NCBI RefSeq assembly: GCF_001613445.1
Contig: NZ_BDCJ01000006.1
Location: 248,001 to 312,000, forward strand
Length of the DNA: 64,000 nucleotides
Direction: 5' to 3'
Origin: Nocardia grenadensis NBRC 108939
GTDB lineage: Bacteria; Actinomycetota; Actinomycetes; Mycobacteriales; Mycobacteriaceae
Shown in pieces: positions 44,801 through 55,300 of the stretch. The notes under the pieces are model-generated. The model saw nothing but the letters and a program-made list of their open reading frames with translations, was not told the DNA's origin and did not search any database. Positions within the stretch are counted from its first letter, which is position 1. The number at the start of each line of letters is the position of its first letter. A program made the translations under genes and the position numbers.

Positions 44801-47800
44801 GGATACCGGTGCCGAGACGCGGCTGACCTTCACCTACACCAGCGACCTGTTCGACGCACCCACGCTCGGCGACCACGCGGACCGGCTCCTGCGGATCCTG
44901 CACGCCGTGGCCGCCGATCCGCACCGCATCGTGGGCGATATCGATCTGCTCGCTCCCGGCGAGCGCGAGCTGGTGCTGCGGGAATGGAACAGCGGCGGGG
45001 TGCCGGTGCCGGCGGTGACACTGGTCGACCTCATCGAGGCCCAGGCCCGCCTGCGGCCGCGGTCCCCGGCCGTACGGGCCGGCGGGACCGTACTGAGTTT
45101 CGCGGAACTGCTGAGCCGGTCGTATCAGGTGGCCCGCGCCCTGATCGCCGCCGGGGCGGCCCCGGAAACCCTGGTGGCCGTGGCGGTGCCGCGGACCGAG
45201 GAGTTGCCGGTCGCGCTGCTCGGTGTGTTGCTTTCCGGTGCCGGCTATCTGCCGCTCGACACCGCCTTCCCACGGCCGCGACTGGAAGCCGCGCTCGTCG
45301 AATCGCACCTGGTCGCCGTCCTCACGACCGCCGCCGAACGTGACGCGATCCCGACCGTGGACACGCCGGTGATCCTGCTCGCCGATACCGGGAACCGTTC
45401 CACCGAACCGCTCACCGGGGCCGAGCGCCGGGCCCCGCTGCACCCGGACAACCTGGCCTGTGTCGTGCACACCTCCGGTTCCACCGGCGCGCCCGGGGCC
45501 GTGGCCGTGGCGCATCGCAACGTGGTGGAACTCTTCGCCAATACCCAGTTGCTGTTCGAGTTCGACGACGCCGATGTGTGGACCCTTTTCCACTCGGTCG
45601 CCTTCGACTTCTCGATCTGGGAGCTGTGGTGCGCGCTGGCCAGTGGCGGATCGGTGGTGGTGGTCGACCGGCCGGAAATCCGGTCACCCGAACGGTTCCG
45701 GGAACTGCTCATCCGTGACCGGGTCACCGTGCTCAACCAGACGCCGTCGGAGTTCTATCGACTCGCGGAAGCCGACCGGCTCGCGCCCGGCGAGAGCAGC
45801 GGCGTACTCGCCCTGCGCTATGTGGTGTTCGGCGGTGAGGCGCTGGATCTGCGCCGGCTGCGAAGCTGGTACGAACGCCACGGTGGGCCCGGAACCGATG
45901 GGCCGTGGCTGGTGAACATGTACGGCCTCACCGAGACCACCGTGCACGCCTCCTTCCTGGCACTCGACGAGAAGCTGGTCGACAACCCGGCCGGTGTGAT
46001 CGGCCGGGCGCTGCCCGGTCTGGACGCCTTCGTGCTCGACGAACGACTGCATCCGGCTCCGGTCGGTGTACCGGGCGAGATCTATGTCTCGGGGCGGCAG
46101 CTGACCCGCGGCTACCTCGGCAGTCCGGGCCGCACCGCCACCCGGTTCGTCGCCGACCCGTTCGGAGCGCCGGGGTCACGGATGTACCGCAGCGGCGATA
46201 TCGGCCGCTGGGCCGCCTTCGGTGGTCGCGCCGATCTGGAATATGCCGGTCGCGCGGACGCACAGGTGCAGCTGCGGGGATTCCGGATCGAACTGGGCGA
46301 GGTCGAGTCGGCCCTGCTGCGCTGCCCGGGGGTGGGGCGGGCGGTCGCGCTGGTCCGCACCGACGAGGTGGCAGGGGACCGGCTGCTCGGTTACGCGGTG
46401 CCCGCCGCGGAACAGGAGGCCGTCCTCGATCCGGCGCTGCTGCGCGGGCAGGTCGCCGAATTCCTACCCCAATACATGGTTCCCGAGGCCGTGGTGGTCG
46501 TCGAGGAGCTGCCGCTGACCCCGCACGGGAAACTCGACCGGGACGCGCTACCGGTCCCGCCGGTGGCCGGCCGGGCGCCCTACACCGCCCCGGCGGGCCG
46601 GGTGGAAACGGTGGTGGCGGACGTGTTCGCCGATCTGCTCGGCGTCGAACGTGTCGGCGCCGAGGACGATTTCTTCGCTCTCGGGGGCAATTCACTGAGC
46701 GCCACCCGGGTGGTGGCCCGGATCAACGAGGAGTTGTCGGCCGAACTCGTGGTGCGCGTGCTGTTCGAGGCGCCGACGGTGGCCGCGCTGGCCGCGCGGG
46801 TGGTCCCCGGGGTCGTCCCGCAGGTGGAGCGACCGGCACTGGCACGGGTCGATCGGCCGGAACGAATCCCGTTGTCGCCACGGCAATACCGGTTGTGGCC
46901 GGGCGACCGGCTCGTCCCGGATTCGGCGGTCCACAATATTCCGCTCGCCATCGGGCTCGACGGTGCGCTCGATACGTCCGCGTTGCGCTACGCCCTGTCC
47001 GATGTCCTGGAACGGCACGAGGTGCTGCGCACTCGCTACCCCTGTGGCCCGGACGGACTGCCGTACCAGGAGATCCTGCCGGTGGCGCAGGCGCTGCGCG
47101 GCGGTCTGGAATCGGAGACCGCCGAGGACGCGCTCACCCGGATCGGCGAACTGCTCGCGGTCGGTTTCGATGTGACCACCCAGGTACCGGTGCGCGGGCT
47201 GCTGCTCACCACCGGCCCCGACCGGCATGTGCTGGCGCTGGTCGTGCACCGTATCGCCGCCGACCCGGCCTCCCTCGCACCGTTGGCGCGTGACCTGATG
47301 ACCGCGTATCTGGCCCGTGTCGGTGGGGAGTCGCCACGCTGGTCACCGCTGTCGGTGCAGTACGCCGACTACGCGATCTGGCAGGGCGCCGTACTCGGTG
47401 CGGGCACCGACGAGAACTCCGTCGCGGCAGCGCAATCGGCGTACTGGCGCGACCGGTTGCGCGGCGCGACCGGCGAACCGGAGCTGCCGCTGGACCGGCC
47501 GCGTCCGGTGATGCCCTCGATGCGGGGCAGAACCACGGGTTTCGCGGTGCCCGCCGAAGTACACGAGGGACTGGACCGGCTCGCCCGCGAACGCGGCGCC
47601 ACGCTGTTCATGGTGTTGCACGCCGCGGTGAGCGTCCTGCTGCACCGGCTGACCGGTGCGGAGGACATCGCTGTGGGGACTCCGGTTGCCGGGCGGAATG
47701 AGCGGGCGCTCGACGACCTCGTCGGCATGTTCACCAATACGCTCGCCCTGCGTACGCGCGTCGATGCCACCCGGCCCTTCGCCGAACTGCTCGACGAGAC

Positions 47801-49073
47801 CCGGGAAACCGCCCTGGCGGCGTTCGACCGTGCCGATATCCCGTTCGAACAGGTGGTGGAGATCGTGGCTGCGGAGCAGGCCACCGCGCCCAATCCGCTG
47901 TTCTCCGTGCTGCTCACGGTGGGGAACGACGAGCGGGTGGCGCTGAAACTGCCGGGCCTGTCCGTGTGGTCGCTCGATTGCCGGGAGCTCACCGCCACCT
48001 TCGATCTGCGGATAGATATCGACCCCGGTTACGACACCGACGGGGCGCCCGGTGGGCTGCACGCCGTACTGACCTATCCCACGGACCTCTTCGACGAGGA
48101 AACGGTGCGGTCGTTCGGCCACCGGCTGCGGCGGACCCTTTCCGCGGTCGCCGCCGAGCCGCTGATGCCGGTGGGCGATATCGATTATTCGGAGGCCCCC
48201 GAACGCCCCCGCGCACTCGCCCCGGCCGAGCAGTCGGTACCGGCCGCGACCGCGGGAACCGCGCTCGCCCAAACTCTCAGCGCCTCGGTGGAGGATGATC
48301 CGGAAGGCCCCGCGGTGGTGTGTGGCGAGACCACGGTGAGCTATCGCGAGCTCGACGCGCGGTCCTCGCGACTGGCGCGGGTACTGATCGCGCGGGGATG
48401 CGGTCCAGGCACCGGTGTGGTGAGTGCGCTGGAACGCGGGGTGGACGCGCTGGTGGCGACCTGGGCGGTATTGAAGGCGGGCGCCACTCTGGTGCCCACC
48501 GACGCCCTGGAGGTCGCGGCGGCCGCGGAGCTGGCGGTCACGGCCGGGCTGTCCGTGGGCCGGGCCCCGGCCGCGCCCCACCTCGAATGGCTGCTGCTCG
48601 ACGAGCCGGCGCTCGCCGCGGAGATCGCCGCCGAATCGCCGCGGCCGGTCACCTATGCGCACCGGGTGCGACCGTTGCGCGGCAGTGATCTGGTCGTGGT
48701 GGACGGTACCGGCCGGCGGGTGAGCTACGACCAGCTGGCCACCGCGGTGACCCGGGTGCACACCGTTACCGGACTCACCTACGAGGCCAGGACCTACCGC
48801 GCCGGCCGCGGTGACGGCCCGGCGGCAGTACTGGAGACCGTGGCCGCCGGGGCCGCGGGCGCGTCGGTGGTGCTACTCCCGGGAGAGTTGCCGGATGCGA
48901 CCCCGGCGGGTGAGTGGATCACGCATCTGTGGTCCGACGGCGCCGGTCTGGCGGCACTCGATCCCGGCGCACTCGAGGATCTGACCACGCTCGTCCTCGA
49001 CGAGCAGGACGAGCCGGATGCGGCCTGGTCCGGTGTCGGCACGGTGCTCGACCTACCCACACTACTGGGCTGA
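38886..49073 (+). CDS. NRPS-like megaprotein 1: A(core)-linker-E-C*-A(Thr)-T-C*-A fragment
   Basis: 3395 residues. Domains: A1 core (about 18-425), P-loop degenerate (YTSAPGGEH), no C-terminal subdomain, no T; disordered linker (about 426-895) repeating LPxR-type motifs; epimerisation domain (about 900-1370) with intact HHYVVDTVSW (H1031/H1032); C domain (about 1380-2020) in which HHxxxDG reads HQLLFDG (Gln1513 for the catalytic His); complete A2 (about 2040-2560) with TSGSTG, A10 Lys in TPHGKLD and a code D-F-W-N-V-G-M-V-H-K, close to the threonine code; T domain with S2603 (GGNSLSA); second C (about 2650-3110) reading HRIAADP (Arg2789, Pro2794); degenerate A fragment to the end. Only A2-T and E look active. 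No MbtH or thioesterase nearby. Confidence 0.85.
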   Translation: MHTARRPFLAGRRRRSGSPLFAQLLTAAVESAATEVAIRFNPTGDPARQREITYQELDEGSSQLARELIERGIGPGDTVAIGLARSPESVLAIWAIAKTGAAHVPIDPHLPGDRIDRLAAGSGAVLGLTTSRYRSALGRSLYWMELDDPVQAERIRRRARHPISYADRVRMLDARHPAYIAYTSAPGGEHVAVVVPHSALAPVVAAATDHYGITGDSRVAHMCSPDIDVSVLELLLTFTSGATLVLVPAETSDGRHLTDLLAREQVTHVLTTPAALASVDPAGLTDLHMVAAIGGTCDFEPIGRWAHERNFFTGYGHTEAGVIATGPGTTAPGAPITVGAALNGTGVFVLDVRLRPVPIGVVGELYLSGPALAHGYLERRGLTAQRFIAAPFGAELGRPGTRMYRTGDLVRRIVTPRGEEIEYLGRGGSGAAGRDEVRQVPSGEFDRVAPPEGSDGFAERRVSPNPADRTGHETLPASTREPEPTPLRESGHGGPGGDRRAAGPAAAPPASGREGERRVLPERGRGIGRGEVPAASAAELDREKLPGSSYGRAGGEVPAASGREVGRDDLPGSSRGGEGGGIPVASADGFQRAALPQRARGLGRAVPAASGGEVGRGVQPGSLRGREGDEVPSPSGREVDRSGLLASSRGHEGGDASAGGLEHAALPQHSRGIGGKMPSASDREVGRGALPESALGSGSGPAVSADEFGRVPLPERSRGPRAEVPRGSAVGRGGEPVASADEFGRERSRGPRGEVPRGSAAGGGGGEVSPDGPGAFALGALPRDGSPGRGEVSQPRGAALDHPALPQRSRGAIEEAVPPTGTDAVMRDARPESGRASRPGAGLSPSARRFEHGAAPENWRSSRGDAVSPASAGQPELRSRRAFGRQDAPPIPADGIGAVPPTPILAEYLVGGVHSGFAQTGVLGLPEGIDRAWTAAVLGAVVERHDMLRARLVAEDGQYRWEVPDSGPVGESWLLAEVEVPAGTRPAEVAATARSAMETTVARLDPLGGRMVAATRLCRAGARDVLLLAVHHYVVDTVSWQILLADLARAWAQVAGRLRPQLPPVTTSFRRWAQAATEPVAPPERDTALVQWRKVLATPDPLLGTRALDRTVDTHASVRRFAVEVPADIAEVVLTEVPALYRTNPECPLLAALALAVRNWRSRRGVDCATTRVRLYGDGRAEALLPGADLTRTVGWFDTAYPAALDLCDIDPRAALAAGPVTAALLRSVKEQLVALPRPLGFGLLRRSAVGEFDGPVAQIGFACTGRLAVPGADETAWRPLGELGGFATAFDRDMPADTVIDIDAVVGGDGRITASFAYIADIVDEPSVRELADEWLAAVNAIARHTTDPAAGGLTPSDLPLVRVGQRELDTWRAEYSGLADVLPLAPLGAGLFFHSQFTTGGPDDYVMVFVVELGGVIDLDRLHRAAQGLADRHPVLRTAFVTAADGTPVQLVAETVTVPWLVVDDVGDYEIPELLERERLTRFALDTAPLLRVTVYRTVSGRTHLVLAAHQLLFDGRSAPILLTDLLTLYAHHGDPAALPQPPAYRDYLGWLVRQDTAAGRARWAEVLRGARPTELAPVLAPPTRPETGIGKADLALGDVETAAMAAYAAAAGVTVETVVQALWALLLAGLTGRRDIVFGAVVAGRPSGLSGVDEMAGLFANTIPMRVRFEPGWTVRDLLSRIRSEQHALRDHHHLSAADTAPGAAGLFDTLLAYDPHPVGTARPTPAGGVDGLQVLDQTSHAFTHYPVTLVAESADRLLLRLWYRRELIDESAAGALSVLLHALVGQLLAVPAELGQTPAADWWRAPGTLVGRAELPADRPRPAAPSGGCGQLTRELSIDLLDSLNDIATHQGTSAFTVIQAALAILLTRLSGHRDIAVGAFNTQHAAAGLSVLHTDLDPALRFDELLDAARIAGGALFETGGRGTERLGQLIDTVRTAAGQPPFRVLLATTDAPARLPDMLDLRVDLLDTGAETRLTFTYTSDLFDAPTLGDHADRLLRILHAVAADPHRIVGDIDLLAPGERELVLREWNSGGVPVPAVTLVDLIEAQARLRPRSPAVRAGGTVLSFAELLSRSYQVARALIAAGAAPETLVAVAVPRTEELPVALLGVLLSGAGYLPLDTAFPRPRLEAALVESHLVAVLTTAAERDAIPTVDTPVILLADTGNRSTEPLTGAERRAPLHPDNLACVVHTSGSTGAPGAVAVAHRNVVELFANTQLLFEFDDADVWTLFHSVAFDFSIWELWCALASGGSVVVVDRPEIRSPERFRELLIRDRVTVLNQTPSEFYRLAEADRLAPGESSGVLALRYVVFGGEALDLRRLRSWYERHGGPGTDGPWLVNMYGLTETTVHASFLALDEKLVDNPAGVIGRALPGLDAFVLDERLHPAPVGVPGEIYVSGRQLTRGYLGSPGRTATRFVADPFGAPGSRMYRSGDIGRWAAFGGRADLEYAGRADAQVQLRGFRIELGEVESALLRCPGVGRAVALVRTDEVAGDRLLGYAVPAAEQEAVLDPALLRGQVAEFLPQYMVPEAVVVVEELPLTPHGKLDRDALPVPPVAGRAPYTAPAGRVETVVADVFADLLGVERVGAEDDFFALGGNSLSATRVVARINEELSAELVVRVLFEAPTVAALAARVVPGVVPQVERPALARVDRPERIPLSPRQYRLWPGDRLVPDSAVHNIPLAIGLDGALDTSALRYALSDVLERHEVLRTRYPCGPDGLPYQEILPVAQALRGGLESETAEDALTRIGELLAVGFDVTTQVPVRGLLLTTGPDRHVLALVVHRIAADPASLAPLARDLMTAYLARVGGESPRWSPLSVQYADYAIWQGAVLGAGTDENSVAAAQSAYWRDRLRGATGEPELPLDRPRPVMPSMRGRTTGFAVPAEVHEGLDRLARERGATLFMVLHAAVSVLLHRLTGAEDIAVGTPVAGRNERALDDLVGMFTNTLALRTRVDATRPFAELLDETRETALAAFDRADIPFEQVVEIVAAEQATAPNPLFSVLLTVGNDERVALKLPGLSVWSLDCRELTATFDLRIDIDPGYDTDGAPGGLHAVLTYPTDLFDEETVRSFGHRLRRTLSAVAAEPLMPVGDIDYSEAPERPRALAPAEQSVPAATAGTALAQTLSASVEDDPEGPAVVCGETTVSYRELDARSSRLARVLIARGCGPGTGVVSALERGVDALVATWAVLKAGATLVPTDALEVAAAAELAVTAGLSVGRAPAAPHLEWLLLDEPALAAEIAAESPRPVTYAHRVRPLRGSDLVVVDGTGRRVSYDQLATAVTRVHTVTGLTYEARTYRAGRGDGPAAVLETVAAGAAGASVVLLPGELPDATPAGEWITHLWSDGAGLAALDPGALEDLTTLVLDEQDEPDAAWSGVGTVLDLPTLLG
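40160..41575 (+). repeat. Low-complexity linker region of NRPS 1 with LPxR-type repeats
   Basis: About 470 codons rich in Gly, Arg, Ser, Glu and Pro between the A1 core and the E domain. Degenerate units of 20-25 residues recur, with cores such as LPQRARG, LPQHSRG, LPERSRG and LPQRSRG and the partner motif GREVGR. It replaces the missing A-domain C-terminal subdomain and T domain. Confidence 0.75.
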
Positions 49074-49361
49074 CAGCGTGGAACAGGGCCGATTCCCAGA
49101 GGCCACGGCGGGTTTCGGCGCGGCCGGGCCGGGACGCACCGGCGGGGCCGGACCGGCGGCCGGGTTCCGCGGGTGTAGCTGTGCGCCGCCCCGACCGGTA
49201 ACCTGCCGGGTGCCATACCGGGTACCGGCGCATTGTGGCAGGCTGCTGTCCAAGCTGCGGCACGGTAGGGCGCGGCGGTGAAGTGCGACAGGCAGGCGAG
49301 GCGGACAGATGGATGCGGTAGTCGGTCAGCGGTGTGACCACCTCCGGAGGGCGAAAACGGT

Positions 49362-52300
49362 ATGACGCGGCCAGTCCGGACCCGGCCCCACCGAACCCGG
49401 CGGCCCCGCGTGACCACCCTTCCGCAGCTGATCGCGAACGCTGTCGAGACCAATCCCGACGGTGCGGCCCTCGTCCTCGCCGACGGCACCGGCCCGTTGG
49501 AGCAGGTCAGCTATGCCGATCTGGACGCCTGGTCGAGCCGGTTGGCGCGGTCGCTCATTGCGCGCGGAATCGGCCCGGAGGATCTGGTGGCCGTGGCCAT
49601 CCCGCGTTCGCTGGACGCGGTGCTGGCGGTCTGGGCAGTGGCCAAGACAGGAGCGGGTTTCGTACCGATCGATCCCGCCTATCCGCCCAACTGGATCGCG
49701 CATCTGCTGGTCGATGTCGGTGCGGTCTACGGTCTGGCGGTCTCCTGGGTCCGCAACGAACTCCCCGACGAGATCGAGTGGTTGCAGGTCGACACGGTCG
49801 GGGCCGCTCGGGCGCTGGAACAGTTCTCCGCCGAGCCGGTGACCTACGCCGACCGGATCCGCCCGCTGCGGGCCGAACATCCCGCCTATGTCAGCTATGC
49901 CAGCGACGGCGAGGCCTCGCCGGACGGTGTGGTGGTCACCCAGGCCGGTCTGTCCGGTCTGTGCGCCGAACAGCAGGGCCGTTTCCGGGTCGAACCAGAG
50001 GACCGCACGCTCGACTTCGCGCCGCTCCCCTCGGATTCGGCCGTACTGGAGCTGCTGCTCGCGCTCGGCGGCGCCGCGACCATGGTGGTTGTCTCCCCGC
50101 TGGTGTCCACGGCGGACGAACTCACCGAACTGTTGCGCCGCACCGGTGTCACCCATGCCTACCTGCCGCCGGAAGCGCTGGAGGTGATGGATCCGGCGGG
50201 GCTCGACGAACTGGGCGTGGTGATCGCCGGGCGCCGGCCGTGCCCGCCCGAACAGGTGGCGCGCTGGGCGATTCCCGTCGCCGGCGGGGCGACCCGGGTG
50301 CTTTATCAGGGGTACGGGCCGGCCGAGGCCACGATCATGACCAGTATCAGCACCGCGCTGACCCCGGACCGGGCGCCGACCGTGGGCGCGCCGATCCGCG
50401 GTGTGACGGCCCATATCCTGGACGGACAGCTCGCGCAGGTGCCCGACGGCGCGGTCGGCGAACTGTATCTCGGCGGTCCGCAACTGGCCCGTGGCTATCA
50501 CCGACGGCCCGGGCGGACCGCGCAACTGCTGGTCGCCGACCCCTACGCCGACGACGGTTCGCGACTCTTCCGCACCGGTGACCTGGTGCGTCGCACCGAC
50601 GATGGCGAAATGGAGTATCTGGGCCGGGTCGAAACGCCGGCCGCACCATCGACGCTCTCGGGCGTCATGGGGCCGAGCGACTCGGATACACCGCCACTCG
50701 TCGCCGTCGACTCCGCCGCCGCACCGGAGGCAGCGCTCGCCGAATCACCGGCCGACTTCGAGCAGAGCCTGCCGATCCGGGAAACCGCTGCTCCGCCCGC
50801 GAAACCCGACCTTCCCGCCGAACCGGAGCAGCCGGTCGAGGAGGGCGCCTTCACCGGTTACGGCGACGGACCGGCCGATCGGGAACCCGGCACCCCCGAT
50901 CCTGTTCCCGCGCGCGGACTGCCCGGGGCGGACAGCAGGCTCGCCTCCGAGCGGCGTGATATGGAACTGCCCGGGCGCGGCTACCTGGAAATGCCCGACC
51001 GCTCACAACCTCTGGGCGCCCGCGGCACCCGGGCCGCGGAATCCTCGCCCGCCGGAGCGGAGGCCAACGATCCGGCGGAGCCGGATGCCGACACCTGGCT
51101 GAGCGCCGACCGGCAGCTGCCCGCGCCGAGCGATACGCAACCCTCCCGCGGGAGTTCGTTCCGGGCGGCCGGTGACGCGCTGGCGTTCTACGAGAATATG
51201 CCGGAGGGTGCGGACGCGCCGGGCAGCCGGGGCCCGAGCCCGGCGGTGCTACCCGCCACCCGCCCGGAGCCCGGGGGCTCGGATTTCCCGTTCGGCGCCC
51301 GGGACAGCAATGCCCCGAGCCCGCTGTGGCCCGACTCCGCCGGTGCGTCGCCGCGTGCGGAGGAACCATCGGCGCCGGAAACGGTTCCGGCGCCGGACGA
51401 CCGTCGCGCCGCGGCGCGACCGGAATCCGTACCGCTCTCGCCCGGCCAGCTGCGGTTGTGGGAACGCAACCGGTTCACCCCCGAAGAAGGCACCGATACC
51501 TTCACCGCCGCGATGACCCTGACCGGCACCCTGGACGCGACGGCCATGCAGGCCGCCGTCGCCGATGTGGTCGACCGGCACGAAACGCTGCGCACCGTCT
51601 ACCCAGAGGTCGGCGGCACACCGCATCAGGTGGTGCTGCCGCGGGAACGGGCGGTACCGGAGGTGGCCGCCGAACCGGTCGCGCCCGCCGAACTGGCCGA
51701 GTGGTTGCAGGCCCTGTCCCGGACCGATTTCGATGTCGCCGATCCCGAACAGGTACCGGTACGGTTCGCGCTGGCCGAGACCGGCCCCCGGGAACATGTG
51801 GTCGCGGTGGTCGTCCACCGCATCCTCGCCGACGAGGTGTCGGCCGGTCTGCTGCTGCGGGATCTGCTGCGGGCGTTCCTGGGCCGGCGCAACCGGTCGC
51901 GGCCGCTGTGGCAACCGCTGTCGGTGCAGTACCTGGACTATTTCCTGAACCGGCAGTCTGTTCTCGGCGACAGCACCGATCCGGGATCGCTCGCCGCGGC
52001 GCGACTGGCGTTCTGGCGCGAATACTTGGCGGGGTTGCCGCCGCTGCTGGAGATTCCGGCCGCTACCGGCGGCTCCGGCGGCACGGGTTACGGCGTGCAC
52101 GGTTTCGAGATCGGCACCCGCACCCATCGCCGGATCGCCGATATCGCCCGCCGGGGTGAGGTTTCCGAGTTCATCGTGGTGCGCGCGGCCTTCGCGGTGT
52201 TGCTGGCCCGCTCGGCCGCCGTCACCGATATCGTGCTCGGCAGTTCGGTGCGCGGGCACGATGAACGCGAACTCGACGACGCGATCGGCCCCTACGCCAA

Positions 52301-55300
52301 CACCGTCGTCCTGCGCACCCGTATCGATCCGGCGGAGTCCTTCCTGGACCTGGTCACGCGGGTCGCCGAATCCGATCGCGCGGCGTTCGCCCACGCGGAT
52401 CTGCCCTTCGAGATCGTGGACGCGGCGATCGGCGTCGGCGCGCCGCTGTTCGATATGGCGATCTCGTTGCGGCACAACGATATTCCGCGTCTGGAAATGC
52501 CGAGTCTATCCACCGAGCCGATCGAGATCGCGAACTCGACCCCCGAGTGCGGATTGCGGCTGGTGATCGACCCGCACCGGGCGCCCGACGGTTCACCCGA
52601 CGGGATCGCGGCCGCGTTGCACTACGCCGCCGACCGGTTCGACGCCGCCACCGCCACCGAATTCGCGCGTCGGTTGCAGCGCGTACTCACCGTCGCCGGT
52701 GGTGATCCCGACGGCCCGGTCGGTGATATCGACCTGCTGTCCCGGGCCGATCTCGACCGATTGCTGGTGGTCTGGAACGACACCCGGTACCCGGTCGCGC
52801 CGGACCTGCTGCTCGACGGTTACCGCCGCACCGTCGCCACCCGCCCCGATACCGTGGCGGTGGCCGACGCGGAAGCCGAACTGACGTATCAGGAATTCGA
52901 CGCCCGGGTGAACCGGCTGGCACGGCGGCTGATCGAGGCCGGAGTCGGCACCGAGACGCCGGTGGGTGTTGCGCTGCGCAACTCCACCGAGCTGCTGGTC
53001 GCGATCTACGCGGTGCTGTCCGCCGGTGGCGCCTGCCTGCCGCTGGACCCCGACGATCCGGCCGGCTGGAACGCGCGGCTCATCGATATCGCCGGACCGG
53101 CCTGTGTGCTGGTGGCCCCGGCCGACGAAGCGCGGCTGGCGGCGGTGGAGACGAGCACGGCGTCGCGGCCGCCGATTCTGGTGCCCGGTGCCGAAGATCT
53201 CGCCCGTCACTCCGCCGAGCCGGTGCGCCCGGAGGAACTGATCCGGCAGATACGCCCCGGTAACGCGGCCTATCTGCTGTGCGCCTCGGTGTCGCCGGAC
53301 GGGCCGGAACTGGCGGTCCTCTCGCACAGCGCGATCCACAACCAGATCACGCTGATGCTCGCCCAGTACCCGATGGGTTTCACCGACGTCTACCTCCAGC
53401 AGAATCCGCCGACCCGCGGCACCTCGCTGTGGGGTACTTTCCTGCCGTTGCGCGCCGGGGCGGAACTGGCTCTGGCCCCGGCCGGAACGCACGACCCGGA
53501 GCGTATCGCCGCGACGATCGCCGCGCGAGCGGTGACGGTCACCGATTTCGGGCCCGACGAACTCGCCGCCTTCGCCGAGCACGCCGATCCGGGACCGATG
53601 CGCAGTCTGCGCGAGGTTTTCGTGACCGGCGGTCCGCTGGCGCCGGAAACGGCACGGGCGGTGCGGGAACGCTGCGGTGCGCGGACGCAGAATCTGTACG
53701 GGACCGCCGAAACCACGGTGTCGGCGACCTCCTGGCCGGCCGCGGGATCGGCGGATCGGTCGGTGCCGATCGGGCTGCCGCAGTGGAACACCCGGGTGTA
53801 CGTGCTGGATTCGCGGTTGCGGCCGGTCCCGCCCGGGGTGCCCGGTGAGCTGTACCTGGCCGGTGACCAGCTCGCTCGCGGTTACCTCGGCCGGCGCGGT
53901 GGCACCGCGCACCGATTCGTCGCGAACCCTTTCGGTTACGGCCAGCGCATGTACCGGACCGGGGATATGGTGCGGTGGCGCGACGCCACCGCCACCACCC
54001 CACAGCGACTCGACTACCTGGGCCGTACCGATGACCAGTTTGGTTTCCGCGGCCACCGCGTCCGCCCCGCCGCGGTCACGGCCGCGCTGCGCGCCCTGCC
54101 CGGGATCGCCGCGGCCGCGGTACTCACCCGTGGCACCGGTCCGGCCGTATCGTCGGCCGCGCGCCCCGGCGCACGCCTGGTCGCCTACATCGTTCCCGAG
54201 CAGGCCGGGAGCGAACCCGACCTTGCCTCGGTCCGCGCCGCACTCGCGCAGACGGTGCCCGCGGATCTGGTGCCGTCGGCTTTCGCGGCCGTCGAGCGGA
54301 TCCCGCTGACCGGCACCGGCGAACCCGATCGGACCCGGTTACCGGACCCCGACGAGATCGCGCCGCTGCCGCCGGATGCAGGCCCGTGGGCAGCCGAAGC
54401 GCGCGTCGAACCCGTCGGCGCGCTCGATATCGCGGAGACCGCACTACCGGAACCGCCACCGCAGGCGGCCGAACCTGTCCCGACCGCCGCGGCGCCGGTC
54501 TCGTTCACCGGCGCCGCGGCGGAGACAACCGGTGAGCTGCCCGCGACACCCACCGCCGCCCGGCTGCTGGACAGTCCCGTACCCGGGGTCGAGGTCCGGT
54601 CGGTGGTACTCGATCTACCGACCGACCGGCCGCTGAGCCGGACCGAGATCGCGGTGCAGTCGCTGATGGCCCGGCATCCGATGTTGTCGGCCCGGCTCGA
54701 CACCGGCGCCCGACCGCCCGTCCTGTGGATCCCGCCGCGCGAACAGCGGGGTGAGCGTCAGTACTGGTGGCGCGGGCCGGAAACCGGTGAGAACACCCTG
54801 GCCACCGACGATGTGGTGCAAGCGGCGGCCGACGCGCTCGACCCCGCGAACGGGCGCAATATCCATTTCGTCGTCACCGGCACCGAACCGGATCGACGGC
54901 TCGTAGTGGTGGCCAATGGACTGGCCGTCGACGACCGCTCGTGGCGGATCATCATCGACGAGCTGGTCGCCGGCTGGGCCGGCGCCGAACTCGCCGCGGC
55001 AGCCCCCGAGACCAAACTGCCGCAACTGGTGCACGCCCTGGACGCGCGCGCCCGCTCCATCGAACTACTGGACGAGTCCGGATGGTGGCGGCGCAACCTG
55101 GCCGGCGCGCAGATAGCGGCCCCCCTCGGGTCGGCCGATCTCCGGGGCCGCCGCCGGGTCTCCCTGGCCATCACCGCCGAGGGCACCGCGGCGGTGACCG
55201 CCGCGGCCGGCGCCTACGAGGCCACCGTGCCCGAGGTACTGCTGACCGCCGTCGCCGTCGCCCTGCACACCGGTGCGCAGGGCAAAGTCGCCCGCGCGAT

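Noticed and set aside
49074..49361. The gap between the two NRPS genes as a broken continuation of one protein
   Set aside because: The A-domain fragment before the gap and the A core after it do not join into one domain, and NRPS 2 has its own start and ribosome site.
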